Source of the DNA: Azorinus chamasolen
Lineage: Eukaryota; Mollusca; Bivalvia; Cardiida; Solecurtidae
Direction of reading: 5' to 3'
Length of the DNA: 64,000 nucleotides
Assembly: GCA_963576725.1 (NCBI GenBank)
Contig: OY755242.1
Span: 57,456,480 to 57,520,479, forward strand
Each line of letters opens with the position of its first letter. Positions within the stretch are counted from its first letter, which is position 1. Position numbers and translations under genes: made by a program. The notes below the pieces were generated by a model that was given only the letters and a program-made list of their open reading frames with translations, made no database searches and was not told the origin of the DNA. Below, in pieces: positions 12,601 through 24,600 of the stretch.

Positions 12601-15600
12601 TTATAATAGCATATGGACACAGTAATGTTTGGCCATGGCAGAAACAGTGACTGTAAAATCAGATCAATATAATATCATAAGCAAACAGAGCAGACCCTGA
12701 TCAGACAGCTTGTATAGGAGCCATCTGATCTGGGTCTACTGCAAAGGTATAGAATGGCGTATTTATGGAGTAAAGGGTTAAACAGGAAAACCCTAGATAA
12801 ATAAGGAAAAGCCTAGATAAAGCAGGTTGACACTTGTACAATATATTTACCATCTCTGGCTTGTTCTTCTTCTTCCTGTATGGGCTCCTGTTGCTCTTCA
12901 TCTTTTCTGTCTAGAAAAACAGAGTAACAAAACATGTTTACAATGTAAATATTATCTAACCAAACATATCATATGGTCAAATCCTTGTCTTTACCACATT
13001 CCTTGTTAAATGTTCATGTATGAAATAAGGACATCATAAATATTTATTGGCTTAACCCTTTCCCTGTTCTATGTTTATTCCAGATTTTAATACCTACTGA
13101 ATATTCATGAACAAAATAGCTATAATGAAATATGGTAGATGGAACATTTTAGAAAGTATAGAAGCAGATTTATCAAATTCCATTAGCAAACAGAGCAGAC
13201 CCTGATCAGACAGCTCCTCTAGGTTTATATGAGGGAAAGGGTTAATATTTAGAATGGCATAGGTATGCATGATTTGTTGGTGCTGCTGGAAAGTGAGGGT
13301 CATATCTATTTCAAGCAAACAGAGCAGACCCTGATCAAATGGCTCATACAAACTGATCTAGGTTTATTCTGTTTGCAAATGCATCAAAATTCATTTGTGT
13401 ATAAAGGAATGGGTTAGTATTTAGAGGAGAGACAAAATATCAAACCTTGTTGATCATACATGAATGTAAAATTGATCTGGATGATATCTGTTTGCAATTC
13501 TTATTATAGGTTTGATAGTTTTGAATAAAGTGTAGTTTTCTACAGACTAGCATGGGTTATGACACATGGCATGGGACTGTTGTTGAGTTACATTGACATG
13601 ATTGTATATACATGTTAAGCTTTTACTCCATGAATATTCATGTAAGACATAATAACATCATGAATATGAATTAGATAAATTGTTATAATAGAAGATGGAC
13701 ACAGGAACTTTTGGCCATGGAAGAAACTGTATAATCATATCTATATTATACCATAAGCAAACAGAGCAGATCCTGATCAGATGGCTCCTAAAGGTCTGGG
13801 TCTGCTCTGTTTTCAAAGGTGTAGAAAGGTGTATCTATGGAGTAAAGAGTTAAGGAATACTATATTTATCACATAACCTTGCTTGTCTCCTGGTTAATAT
13901 ACCTTACCCTTCGTTTATTTTTTTTATATCTAACATAATATATAATATAAGATGTGACATCACATGATTACTTAACGTCCTTTTCGTATGATAAAGCTCA
14001 CATGTCTTTGTTACTAGTATATATAGAAACTAGCTAGCATTGCAAAGATGAAGAGAATTTCCAACTATTTTCCTGTTCCTTCATCTAAATACATGTATTA
14101 AAGATGTGCAAATCAGTTATGTAATAAAAAGAATCCGACACTCAATGTTATTTGAGAAAAAAATTTCTTGACCTCATCCAGATTTTTTTTTATTATAATA
14201 GCATAATACATTTTTTTCTGGACTCCTTTAAGAAAAGTTTACCACAAAAGGCAACTCATGACACATCCAATATATCTATAATACAGTTACATTTTCAAGG
14301 TTATACATATTTTATTTATTTGTGCAACAATAATATTGCATTAACCCTTCGCTTGTTATTCACGTCAATATACCTACCTGTAAACAGTGAAGACCCAGAT
14401 GAGACAGCTCCTGTAGGAGCTGTCTCATCAGGGTCTGCACTATTTACTAGTTGATTGTGCAACCAGTGCACTCCACAGCAGTGATTGCACAGCGAACTAC
14501 TTGTACACAGTGAAGGTATATGTAATTATACAACAGGGCATGGGTAAAGAAGGATAAATGTATTTTAAAATTCAGCAAGCGAAGCGTTAATATTAATCAA
14601 ATGCATTGAAATCTTAAAAATGTATAAACATTTTAATCATTGTTCACTTGTAGTCAGATATAAACTAGCATTGACTACTAATAGGAGATTCAATATATTA
14701 ACAGTTGGGTATGATAATATATTATGATTATGGCCGAGTTCAAGATTTTATTCTTAACCCTTTACCTGTTCAATATTCATGAAAGAAATAATGACATGAA
14801 TATTGATCAACTGAATTTCAGTTAATAACTGAACTGAATTTATAATGTAAAGTTTTCAAGGGAGTATCTTGCTTTGATAAAACAGTAGAATCAGATCTAT
14901 AACATGTCATAAACAAATAGAGCAGACCCTGATCAGATCTAGGTCTACTCTGTTTGTATATATGTGAAAAATTGTTTATACGAGGGAAAAGCTTAATTCT
15001 TTTACACTTATACAGTTTTCCTGTTTACTTTTGGATATAATTATAATTTTAACCCTTTACTTTCTACACCAATGCAAACAGAGTGGACCCAGATCAGATG
15101 GCTCCTATAGGAACCATCTGATCAGGGTCTGCTCTGTTTGCTTATGAAATCATATAGATCAGATTCTACAGTTTCTGCTATGACCAAATATTTCTGTATC
15201 CAAGTGCTAGTATAACAAATTAATCTAATTAATATTCATGATGTTATCATTTCTTACATGAATATTCATACACATGTATACCTGGTCTGAAAACAAAACA
15301 GCACTAGTATTTAACTCTTTACTCCACGAAAACTGAGAAAAAATGTATGAATATATAGTATCTGAATTTTCAAGAATAAGGAAATTCTCGAAAATGGCAG
15401 AAACGTAGAATCAACTCTATAATTTATGATACACAAACAACAGTGCAGACCCTGTTCAGATAGCTCCTCTAGGAGCCATCTGAACAGGGTCTGCACTGTT
15501 TGCAAAGGAGTAAAAAGGAGTATCTATATACATGTAGTAGAAGCTAAATGACGAAACAAAAAATGAAGAAAAACATTTGTAGCAGACGACAAAGTTTGCT

Positions 15601-18600
15601 GACGAAAAAATTTGACAGTGAAAGAGTTCAAATGCATCATTGAGGTCTTTGTGATAACCTTTATAAATAGGTTAAATCCAGATAGACACTACTGTGCTTT
15701 TCATTTACTTTTGCCACTCGATTCGAATCGAGATTTTTTTTTTAAGGACAGATTGAAGTTAGATTTATCGTTTTTTAGGAACTCCCATGCTAAATTTGCT
15801 TCTATGCCATGCAGTAACAAGGAAGAAAATATTAATCAAAGCGTTGCAGGCGTTGTAGGCCTGGGCATAAGAAGGGTTGATCGTGTGTTCAAGAAGTTTT
15901 GGGGTTTGGTTTTCCATGTAAACAATACAAAGTCCAATAACTCTGCAGAATATCATTGAACCAGAACAGGAATAATATATACACAACTAGGCATGGTGCT
16001 GATCAATACTATGAAGTTTCAGGAAAATCCTACCAAAGATTTTGGAGAAACCGCAGAGACAAAATTTTCCATGTAAACAATTCAAAGTCCCATAACTCTG
16101 CAGAAAATCATCGAACCGGGGCAGGAAAAAGATATGCACAACAAGGCATGATGCTAATCAATATTTTGAATTTTCATGTAAATATGACCAAACGTTTTCC
16201 AGAAATAGTGTGGACAACAGTTCATGTAAAAAATTCAAACTGGAACAGGAATCAGATATGCACAACTAGGCATGGTGCTGATCAATCCTATAAAGTTTCG
16301 ATGAAAATCTGACCAAAGGTTTTGGAGAAACCACGCGAACAAAGTAAATCAAACTGACGTTCTAACATATGTACACTTGTTGGGCATTTCCTCTGTTTTA
16401 ATTAACTATTTATCTCCTACCGACGCCTTTTTGAACAATTCTAAAATTCTGCTAATCTATAGTTACTGCTCCTTTTCAATAGATTAATTCAAAAACACTT
16501 AACGGAACTTCTAACGCTACCATTAGTCTTTATTTATTATTTTAAAAACCACTGTAGGATTTTTTTTTGAAAGTTCATAATAATAATAAATATTATATTA
16601 GACACATTCTGTATAAAGTTTATTGCAAACGACCCATTGGTGATTAAATAACACTCGCTCAAAGATAATGCTCCCAAAATCGAAAGTCGCAAAATTTGCC
16701 GTATACGCAATGTGTAATGTGCGTATTCATGAATGTCATTGCTTTTGAACCTTGCGTGAGGTCACCTTTCATTTTTTTCTCGAACTTGAAAGTTTCATTG
16801 TACATTGATTGAATATACGTTAAGGTGACACATTGTACATGTACATGTTTCGAAAACGATGTCGCTGGGAAGACAATTACCTTTAATTTAATTTAGAGCG
16901 CCTGGTAATCCTGTTTATGGGTACCGTTACCCTGTCCTAATTCCCAAATACGTGATATTTCTGCAGCTTTCTTTGGTTTGCGCTTTGTGATATTGTTGCT
17001 GTTGTTTAACTCATTCCTTCATAGGCTATATTTAGACCCAACCTTTTTGCATAATTCAACCGAAAAGGAGTATTCACTAGAGAAAAAAGAAAATGTTAGA
17101 TTTGTGTAGTTTTGAAACCATTGTGATAAATAGGGCATTTGCTCCATAGGAGCAAATGCTCTATGTATCACAATGGTTCAAAAATGACTTTTACAGAGGC
17201 ACAGAAAGGCGTATCGATGGAGGAAAGGGTCAAGGAATTCAAGTTTGTGATATTATTTTTAGAATTTTATGGATTTACTAATGTTAAACAATGTAGAGAT
17301 GGAATAACATATTAAAATACTGACTGTGAATTTTGTTGTCCATTTTTGCGAATTTCGAGTTCATGGGTAACATATATTACACATGCGGTGAATGAGTATT
17401 CACGCAACAACCAAATAATGTCTTAGTTCACTAGCGGTGCATTACAACAGACTACATGTTATGAACATTGGGTTAATATATCTGGTACAGTTTTTGAGAT
17501 ATTTAAAAAAATTGAAAGGTAGCGTTAGAAGTTCCGTTAAGATTATGTTGTCAGGATGCTTGGCGATGCCCCAATGACAAGACCCAGCTTCAGACCTCTA
17601 AATAACCAGCAGTGATCATTGATGCTTGCTCCAGTCTAAGCATTTGTATACAGTTTCCATTTAATCTGAGTAAGTTCAGCAAATTAGCATATTAACAGTT
17701 TTTTATTCATATTAGCTATTTCGATTGACAAACCGCCTCACACATTTGAATATATACAAAGGACTAAAATCTATAAGGTATTAAACCTTTCCCTCATATA
17801 AACGTGTTTTCACGCATCTGCAAACAGAGTAGACCCAGATCAGACGGCTCCTATAGGAGCCGTCTGATCAGGGTCTGCTCTGTTTGCTAATGGAATTTGA
17901 AAGATCTGTTTCTGTACTTTCTAAAATGGCTACAATGTTCCACCTTCCATAATTCATTACAACTATTTTGTCTATGAATACTCAGTAGGTAATGAAATTT
18001 GTAATAAACATAGAACAGGGAAGGGTTAAACAAACAAAATGAAGTTTAAAAGTGAAATAACTTTGATACACAGCGAATTATTACTAACAGTCAAAAAGGG
18101 AGATAATTCTTGTTTCCAGTGAGTAATTTCAGCACATTAGCATATTAACAGTTTTTATTCATATTAATTATTTTGATTGACCAACCACCTCACACATTTG
18201 AATATATACAAAGTACTAATTTGTATAAGGTATTAAACAAACAAAATGAAGTTTAAAAGTGAAATCACTTTGATACACAACGAATTACTACTAAGAGTCA
18301 AAAAGGGAGATAATCCTGTATATACAGAGCTACATCAAATCGCTTACCCAGCAATATGCTACAGGTTTTCTTGACAGAGGTTGGCTCTAAAAATAACCTG
18401 GGGGGATGAGTTAAAAGTTACCCAACAGGGGTACAAAAGTACTCAACAATAATAGATGGAATGAATAGAATTTACCGTTATCTAATCCTCTCCATACATT
18501 TCCGTTCAATTCAACCAAGCTTTTCCGTAAGTAATCGGACATTTCCGCACAATTTCGCATTATATTTGTGCACTATGCTATGCGTAGAAATCTGTAGGTA

Positions 18601-21600
18601 TGAAGCAATGCATTTATATGCCAAACACCCACTCATTGTTTTTTCACTCTTAAAATCGCATTTTTACCAAATTTTATTGGTAAATGTTAACAAACTTTAA
18701 ATGTTGAAGCCCAAACAAATTGGAACTTCACCGATCTATTTGCTTAAGCGTATTGGCATTTTGTGCAAGTGGTAAATCACACTTTTCCTCGGTTTTCTTC
18801 GGAAATGTTTTGGTAGGGGTTGAAATTTTGACATGACTACTATGGCCTTCGGCTTGGCAAGCCAACCCAGGCCAAAAATGAATTTTCTACCTGCTAATTC
18901 GATCAGCTGTTTCTTTGCAAATGACCCACACATAACATATTGTACTAGAACAGATATGAAGAGTGGAGCATACCATTTTTTAATAGGGATGAATTGCATA
19001 CTGATATGAAAATAACTGATGCAGTTCATTAATGATGTCAACTTTCTAAGAACTATATTAAGCCCTGGAAAATTCCACTCGACGTCAGTCGTCTGCCATT
19101 TGCAAATATGAAATGAAGATGCCTAAAACGGGTAAACATTGTTTTTTGGTCTGAATTCTTTATTTAAGGATGGATTCTAGGGAAACTGGCACAAACCTCC
19201 TAAAACAATGATACAAGTACATGTAATTTATATTTGCTCTCAATCAGGTAAGAAATATAAAAAATCTTGAGAGTGACAAAAGTGAGTGAAAAGCACAATA
19301 ATTTGGCACATCAGGATCCAAACTGCTTGACATCAGTATCATACATAACAGTAATACATAAATGTGCATACTCAGATACTAAAATCATTATTTCTCTACC
19401 AAACCCTATGTTGTAAACACTTTTTAGAATCGTCTCGAAGAGACGATTCTAAAGAGTGGTAGTCGTAGGCTAGGAATCTTATCTGGAACTCTGTACATAA
19501 TACAAACATGATATTGATATTATATATTATAACAAACTTTAGTACTAGAGAAAAAAGCTACACTCATTTAGTCTCACCTGTTTACGGTTAAGCAAGAACA
19601 AGACTAAAACAATCAAATAAGGACCATATAAGTCTTTTGGGGGCTTTGTATTTATATATTTCTGATTTCAGAAATATTTCAATTTTATTATAATGGCATA
19701 TGCTCACATGAGTTTTTGATATCAGTAGGACTGTAGTGTCAGATCTACTATAATATCATAAACAAACAGAGCAGACTCCCGATCAGACAGCTCCTATAGT
19801 AGCTGCCTGATCTGGGTCTACTCTGTTTGCAAAGATATGAAAAGGCATCAACACTAGGTAAAAGTTAAATGATTTATCACATTTAATATAAATGTATGCA
19901 ATGAAATTTTACACAAATAATACAAAAAAAACCAACAGCCTGTGGTTTATTCAAATTAAAAATTAGAACAGTAATCAAATTTAGATGACATTCACTGTAC
20001 AACTAAAAACATCGACTTCTCCAAAATGGCCGCTTAACCCTTTCCCTGCATAAGTTTCCACTTCAAAATGGCCGCTTAACCCTTTTCCTGCATAAGTTTC
20101 CACTTCATTAATATTCATATGAATATTAAATGACTCTTGTATTTTTCACTTCAAAAATATTCATCAAATAAATTTTTGTAGCATCATAATTATTAACAAA
20201 GGAAGTTTGCACCTCGACAGAAAATGTAGAATCAAAGCAAACAGAGAATACCCTGATCAGGGCCTACTCTGTTTGTAAATAAGTAAAATGTTAACCCTTT
20301 CCTTAATATAAATACCTTTTCATGCATTTGCAAACAGAGTAGACCCAGATCAGATGGTTCCTATAGGAGTTGTCTGATCAGGGTCTGCTCTGTTTGCTTA
20401 TGACATGATATAGATCTGATTTTTTTTTTCTGACAAAAAATTTCCCTTGAAAATTTTACATTATAAAAATTCAGCTAATAAATATTCATGCTGTCTGTAT
20501 ACTGTACATGAGTACTGAACAGGGAAAGGGTTAATGAATAAAAATGAGTGTCTAAAGGCATGTGGCTGTTTAATACAGAACAAAGTAATGCAGAAAGCTC
20601 CTGGGGAGCTTTCTGCATTGCTTTTATCCTGCATTATGCTACCACTTGCTTTAAAGACCCAGAATCAGACTGTGTGCAGATTTGTGTACAAATATTGTAA
20701 AGCTGAAACCTTGTTATCATATTAACCACCACCAAAAGACCATCAAAGGTTATCACCCTTTGAATGTGGGACACCCATGAACTAGCAATTGCAAACAGTT
20801 TGATCAAGGTCTACACTTTTTGCAATCGAACTTTGCAAACCAGTGGAGTGGGATGACTGGGTGACCTGATATGCAGGGTAACTATGGTAACCTAGCCTAG
20901 ATTTACCGGCATGCTCTGTGCCATGTGCTGTCAGAGTAATAATCACTAAGAACTGATATATAATTGGTATACATATTTTTAACTCTTTATCTCATCAATA
21001 TTACTATAAAAATTCATGACTTTATGAATATTCATAAACTGATATTTCTGTATCACTGCATGTAGAATCAAATCTGTATTATTTCATAAGCAAACAGAGC
21101 AGATTCTGATCAGATGGATCCCTGGGGAGACAACTGATCCAGGTCTACTCTATTTGCAAAGGCATTAAAAAGTGTCTCTATGAGGTACAGGATTAAACCA
21201 TATTTGGCAATATATGAGGATATTCATTACCAGATGTCTGCAAGAATACACGGCCAATGACCAAACTTACGTATGACTGTGTAGCTGTCATATGACCTAT
21301 GACATGAGCTATAACTTTACTATTACTGAGATCATATCTTAACCCTTTTCCTCATACAAATGCCTTTTCATGCCTGTGCAAACAGTGAAGGCCAATATTA
21401 GATGGATCATGTAGGAGCCATATCATCAATGTCTACTCTGTTTGCTTATGAAATTATAATAGATTTGACTCAAGATCTACAATTTCTTCATGATGCCATT
21501 GATTCTTCAATAGAGAGAGGGTTAATATTACAACTACGTTATACTTCATGCTTACAACATTACATAATGACAAACCATCCTCCTACAAAGTTTCATGACT

Positions 21601-24600
21601 CTACGTCAAATTATACTTTTGGAGTTATATATGATACACTGGCAGACATTGACAGACAGACAGGTAAATCTTAATGACCCATTGCAAAAATGGGAGTCAT
21701 ACAAATCAATTTAACTCTGCACAAAAGGTATTAAATTAAGCTCCAGATTAGATAATTATGCAAAAGCAGGGTGTTATACAACTTGAATACATGCAATATC
21801 CCAAACCTGGGCTCTCAGTGCCAGATTCCTCTCCCGGACTTGGGGAGGTAACAGAGGAGGGTATCCCTGCCCCCTCAGACTGAGAGGTTGAGGATAAATA
21901 GGAAGATGATCTGACACCCCTTTGAGGCTCTGAAAATGTGTTACTGGAGGAAGCTGACCTGACTCCCTTCTGAGGCTCTGAAAATGTGTTACTGGATGAA
22001 GCTGACTTGACTTCTTTCTGAGGCTCTGAAAACGTGTAACTTAAGAGTGTATGATTTGATAATTGTGAAAATCTGTTACTAGAGGAAGCTGACCTGAGGC
22101 TCTGAGAATGTGTCACTGGAGAGTGTAAAATCTGGGAATGTGTCACTAGATAGTGTAAAATCTGAGAATGTATAACGGGAGAGTGTAAAAACTGGGAATG
22201 TGTCACTGAAGAGTATAAAATCTGGGAATGTGTCACTAGATAGTGTAAAATCGAGAATGAATAACTGGAGAGTGTAAAAACTGGGAATGTATCACTGAAG
22301 AGTGTAAAATCAGATAATGTGTCTAAGTGTAAAATCTAGGAATGTTTCATTGAAGAGTGTAAAATCTGAGAATGTGTCACTGGAGAGCATAAAATCTGAG
22401 AATGTGTAACTGAAGAGTGTAAAATCTCATAATATGTAACTGGAAAGTGTAAAATCTGAGTATGTGTAACTGAAAGGTGTAAAATCTGAGAATATGTCAG
22501 TGGCGTAGCTTCCTATAGGCACTTTAGGCACGTGCCTACACATTGATAAAAAAAATGTGTAAAAAATAAAAACGCTAAAAATGCAATAAAACGCAAGGGG
22601 TGGGGTGGGGGGTGGGGGTGGGGGGGGGGGGGGGGGGGGGGGTGGTGTTAGGTATAGAGCACTTTCAATATGATACCAGTGCAGATTTTGTGAAAGCAGA
22701 AGATGTAAGTTACCAACTCAGAAAATATAACCGAGCGGTTCTTTAGTGCCATGGTGAGGATTAACAAGCATGCCAGTGGGCACAATATACGCCCGTTGAG
22801 GCTTTGTTCAACATAAGCTGAGGTTCACATATTTGCTAAACGCAAATTCTAAGTCCAACTGTGCGACCTTGACCTTTGATGTACATACTGGAACACACCC
22901 ATGCTACTGAAGCATGTCCAGATAAACATTGTGGTGTAATTTGAGAAGGATCCACCAAGCAGAACTTGAGTTAGAGATGTTACAGACGGACATACTGATA
23001 GATGGACAGACAGCGCCATTCCATAGTATGTCCTGTTTTGTCAAACGGGCATATAAAAACTATCTGCGAGTACATGTAACATACCACAATGGGAATGGAT
23101 AGACCGTCTGGCTTGGTCATACTGCATATTCATAAGCATATCGACATTGATGTTAAACGAGCCATTAACACATTTGCATTACGCAAATGTAGAAAATGGA
23201 TTTTTCTGAATAAAATAGAGACAAGTAAAATAGAGACAGTTAAGCATCAACACTCTTGATCTAGTATCTCCGTTTTACTGAACATCTGTTCAAAACAGTA
23301 AATAGGATTTTTTCTGTGTTTTGTATATAAGTTTCAGCTAATGTAGCAGTTTCATTTAATATTTTGCAATATAGCAACAGAATATTATAAGAATCAACAT
23401 TAGCTGTTTTATATTTGGATACTGATATATATCTTTGCTCTCTAAATCAGCTTGAGCTTATATTAAAGTATTAATGGCTCGTTCAACATCTAGGTCGATT
23501 TTGTTTGTTGGTAGTATGTTCTGTTTGTTTTAAAGTTGTAATTTAATGTCGACATATGATAATTACGGGATGACGGCCTAGTGACCAAGATTGTAATTCT
23601 TTAAAAAACAAGAGCTGTCACAGTACCCTGTGACCTAGACCTTTGACCCATGGACCTGGGAGTTGAACGCGACACATCGTCTTTGTGTGGTGAACATTTA
23701 TGCCAGGTTATTTTGAAATCCATTCACAGATAAAGAAGTTATAGAAGGGACACGAAATTTGGGATGGACGGACGGATGGAAGGACAGACGGACGGACAGA
23801 CGGACGGATGGAAGGATGGATAATGCGATTACTATATGCCTGCCGTTGGGGGCATAACAAGTCAGATCATGGAGAAAAATAATCTAATTTTATTCAGTCA
23901 TTTGTCATCCAGAATACCTCAGAATGCAGGATTTGCGATCTAGGTTTCAAAATTTTCCCGGGGGAGGACCCGGACCCCAAATAATTGCGAGAACTCATGT
24001 GCCTACACATTGAATATTCCCAAGCTACGCCCCTGTATGTGACTGGAAAGTGTAAAATCTGAGAATGTAGCACTAGAGAGTGTTAAGATTTAAATACAGT
24101 TTTGTTAAACTAGAATGAGCAAATATTTAAAAAACATGATATTCAAGATTTAATCTGAAAAAAAGAGTATAATCGAAATATGAATAAGTACAACAAAGGT
24201 GATTTAACCGCTTCCCTGTTGAATATTCTTGTAACAAATAATGACATCTATTATAATTTTATAAGCAAACCGAGCAGACCCTCATCTGATGGCTCCTACA
24301 AGTGCCATCTGATCTGAGTCTTCTCTGTTGGCAAAGGCATGAAAAAGTGTTCTTAATCCTTTCCTTCATATAAACAAGTTTTCATGCATTTGCAAACAGA
24401 GTAGACCCAGATCAGACGGCTCCTATAGGAGCCGTCTGATCAGGGTCTGCTCTGGTTGCTAATAGAATTATATAGATCTGATTCTACACTTTCTGTCACA
24501 ATTAATTTGTTAAAAATGCTTTAAATTAGTTTGGCTGATTAATATTCCTGATGTCATTATTTCTTACATGAATATAAAACAGGGAAAGGGTTAACCCTTT

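Larger units (their letters stand above)
22498..24035. mobile_element. DNA transposon, about 1.54 kb, 5-bp duplication TATGT
   Basis: Inserted in the minisatellite; TATGT at 22493-22497 and 24036-24040. Ends CAGTGGCGTAGCTT and AAGCTACGCCCCTG, with GTGCCTACACATTGA close to both ends. No transposase ORF. Contains a G-rich tract (22598-22643) and two CGGA-tailed dispersed repeats (22845-23055, 23610-23860). Ends are hAT-like in style; a 5-bp duplication is unusual for hAT (8 bp). Confidence 0.75.

Noticed and set aside
15612..16312. Two plus-strand ORFs of 115 and 118 codons
   Set aside because: Most of their length is the AAAGTCCCATAACTCTGCAG dispersed repeat; no splice sites or family motif.
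22040..22497. The minus-strand ORF extending through the minisatellite as a longer exon 12
   Set aside because: The array lacks the coding repeat's full 48-bp unit and the acceptor at 22025/22026 gives correct phases; the extension is repeat translation.
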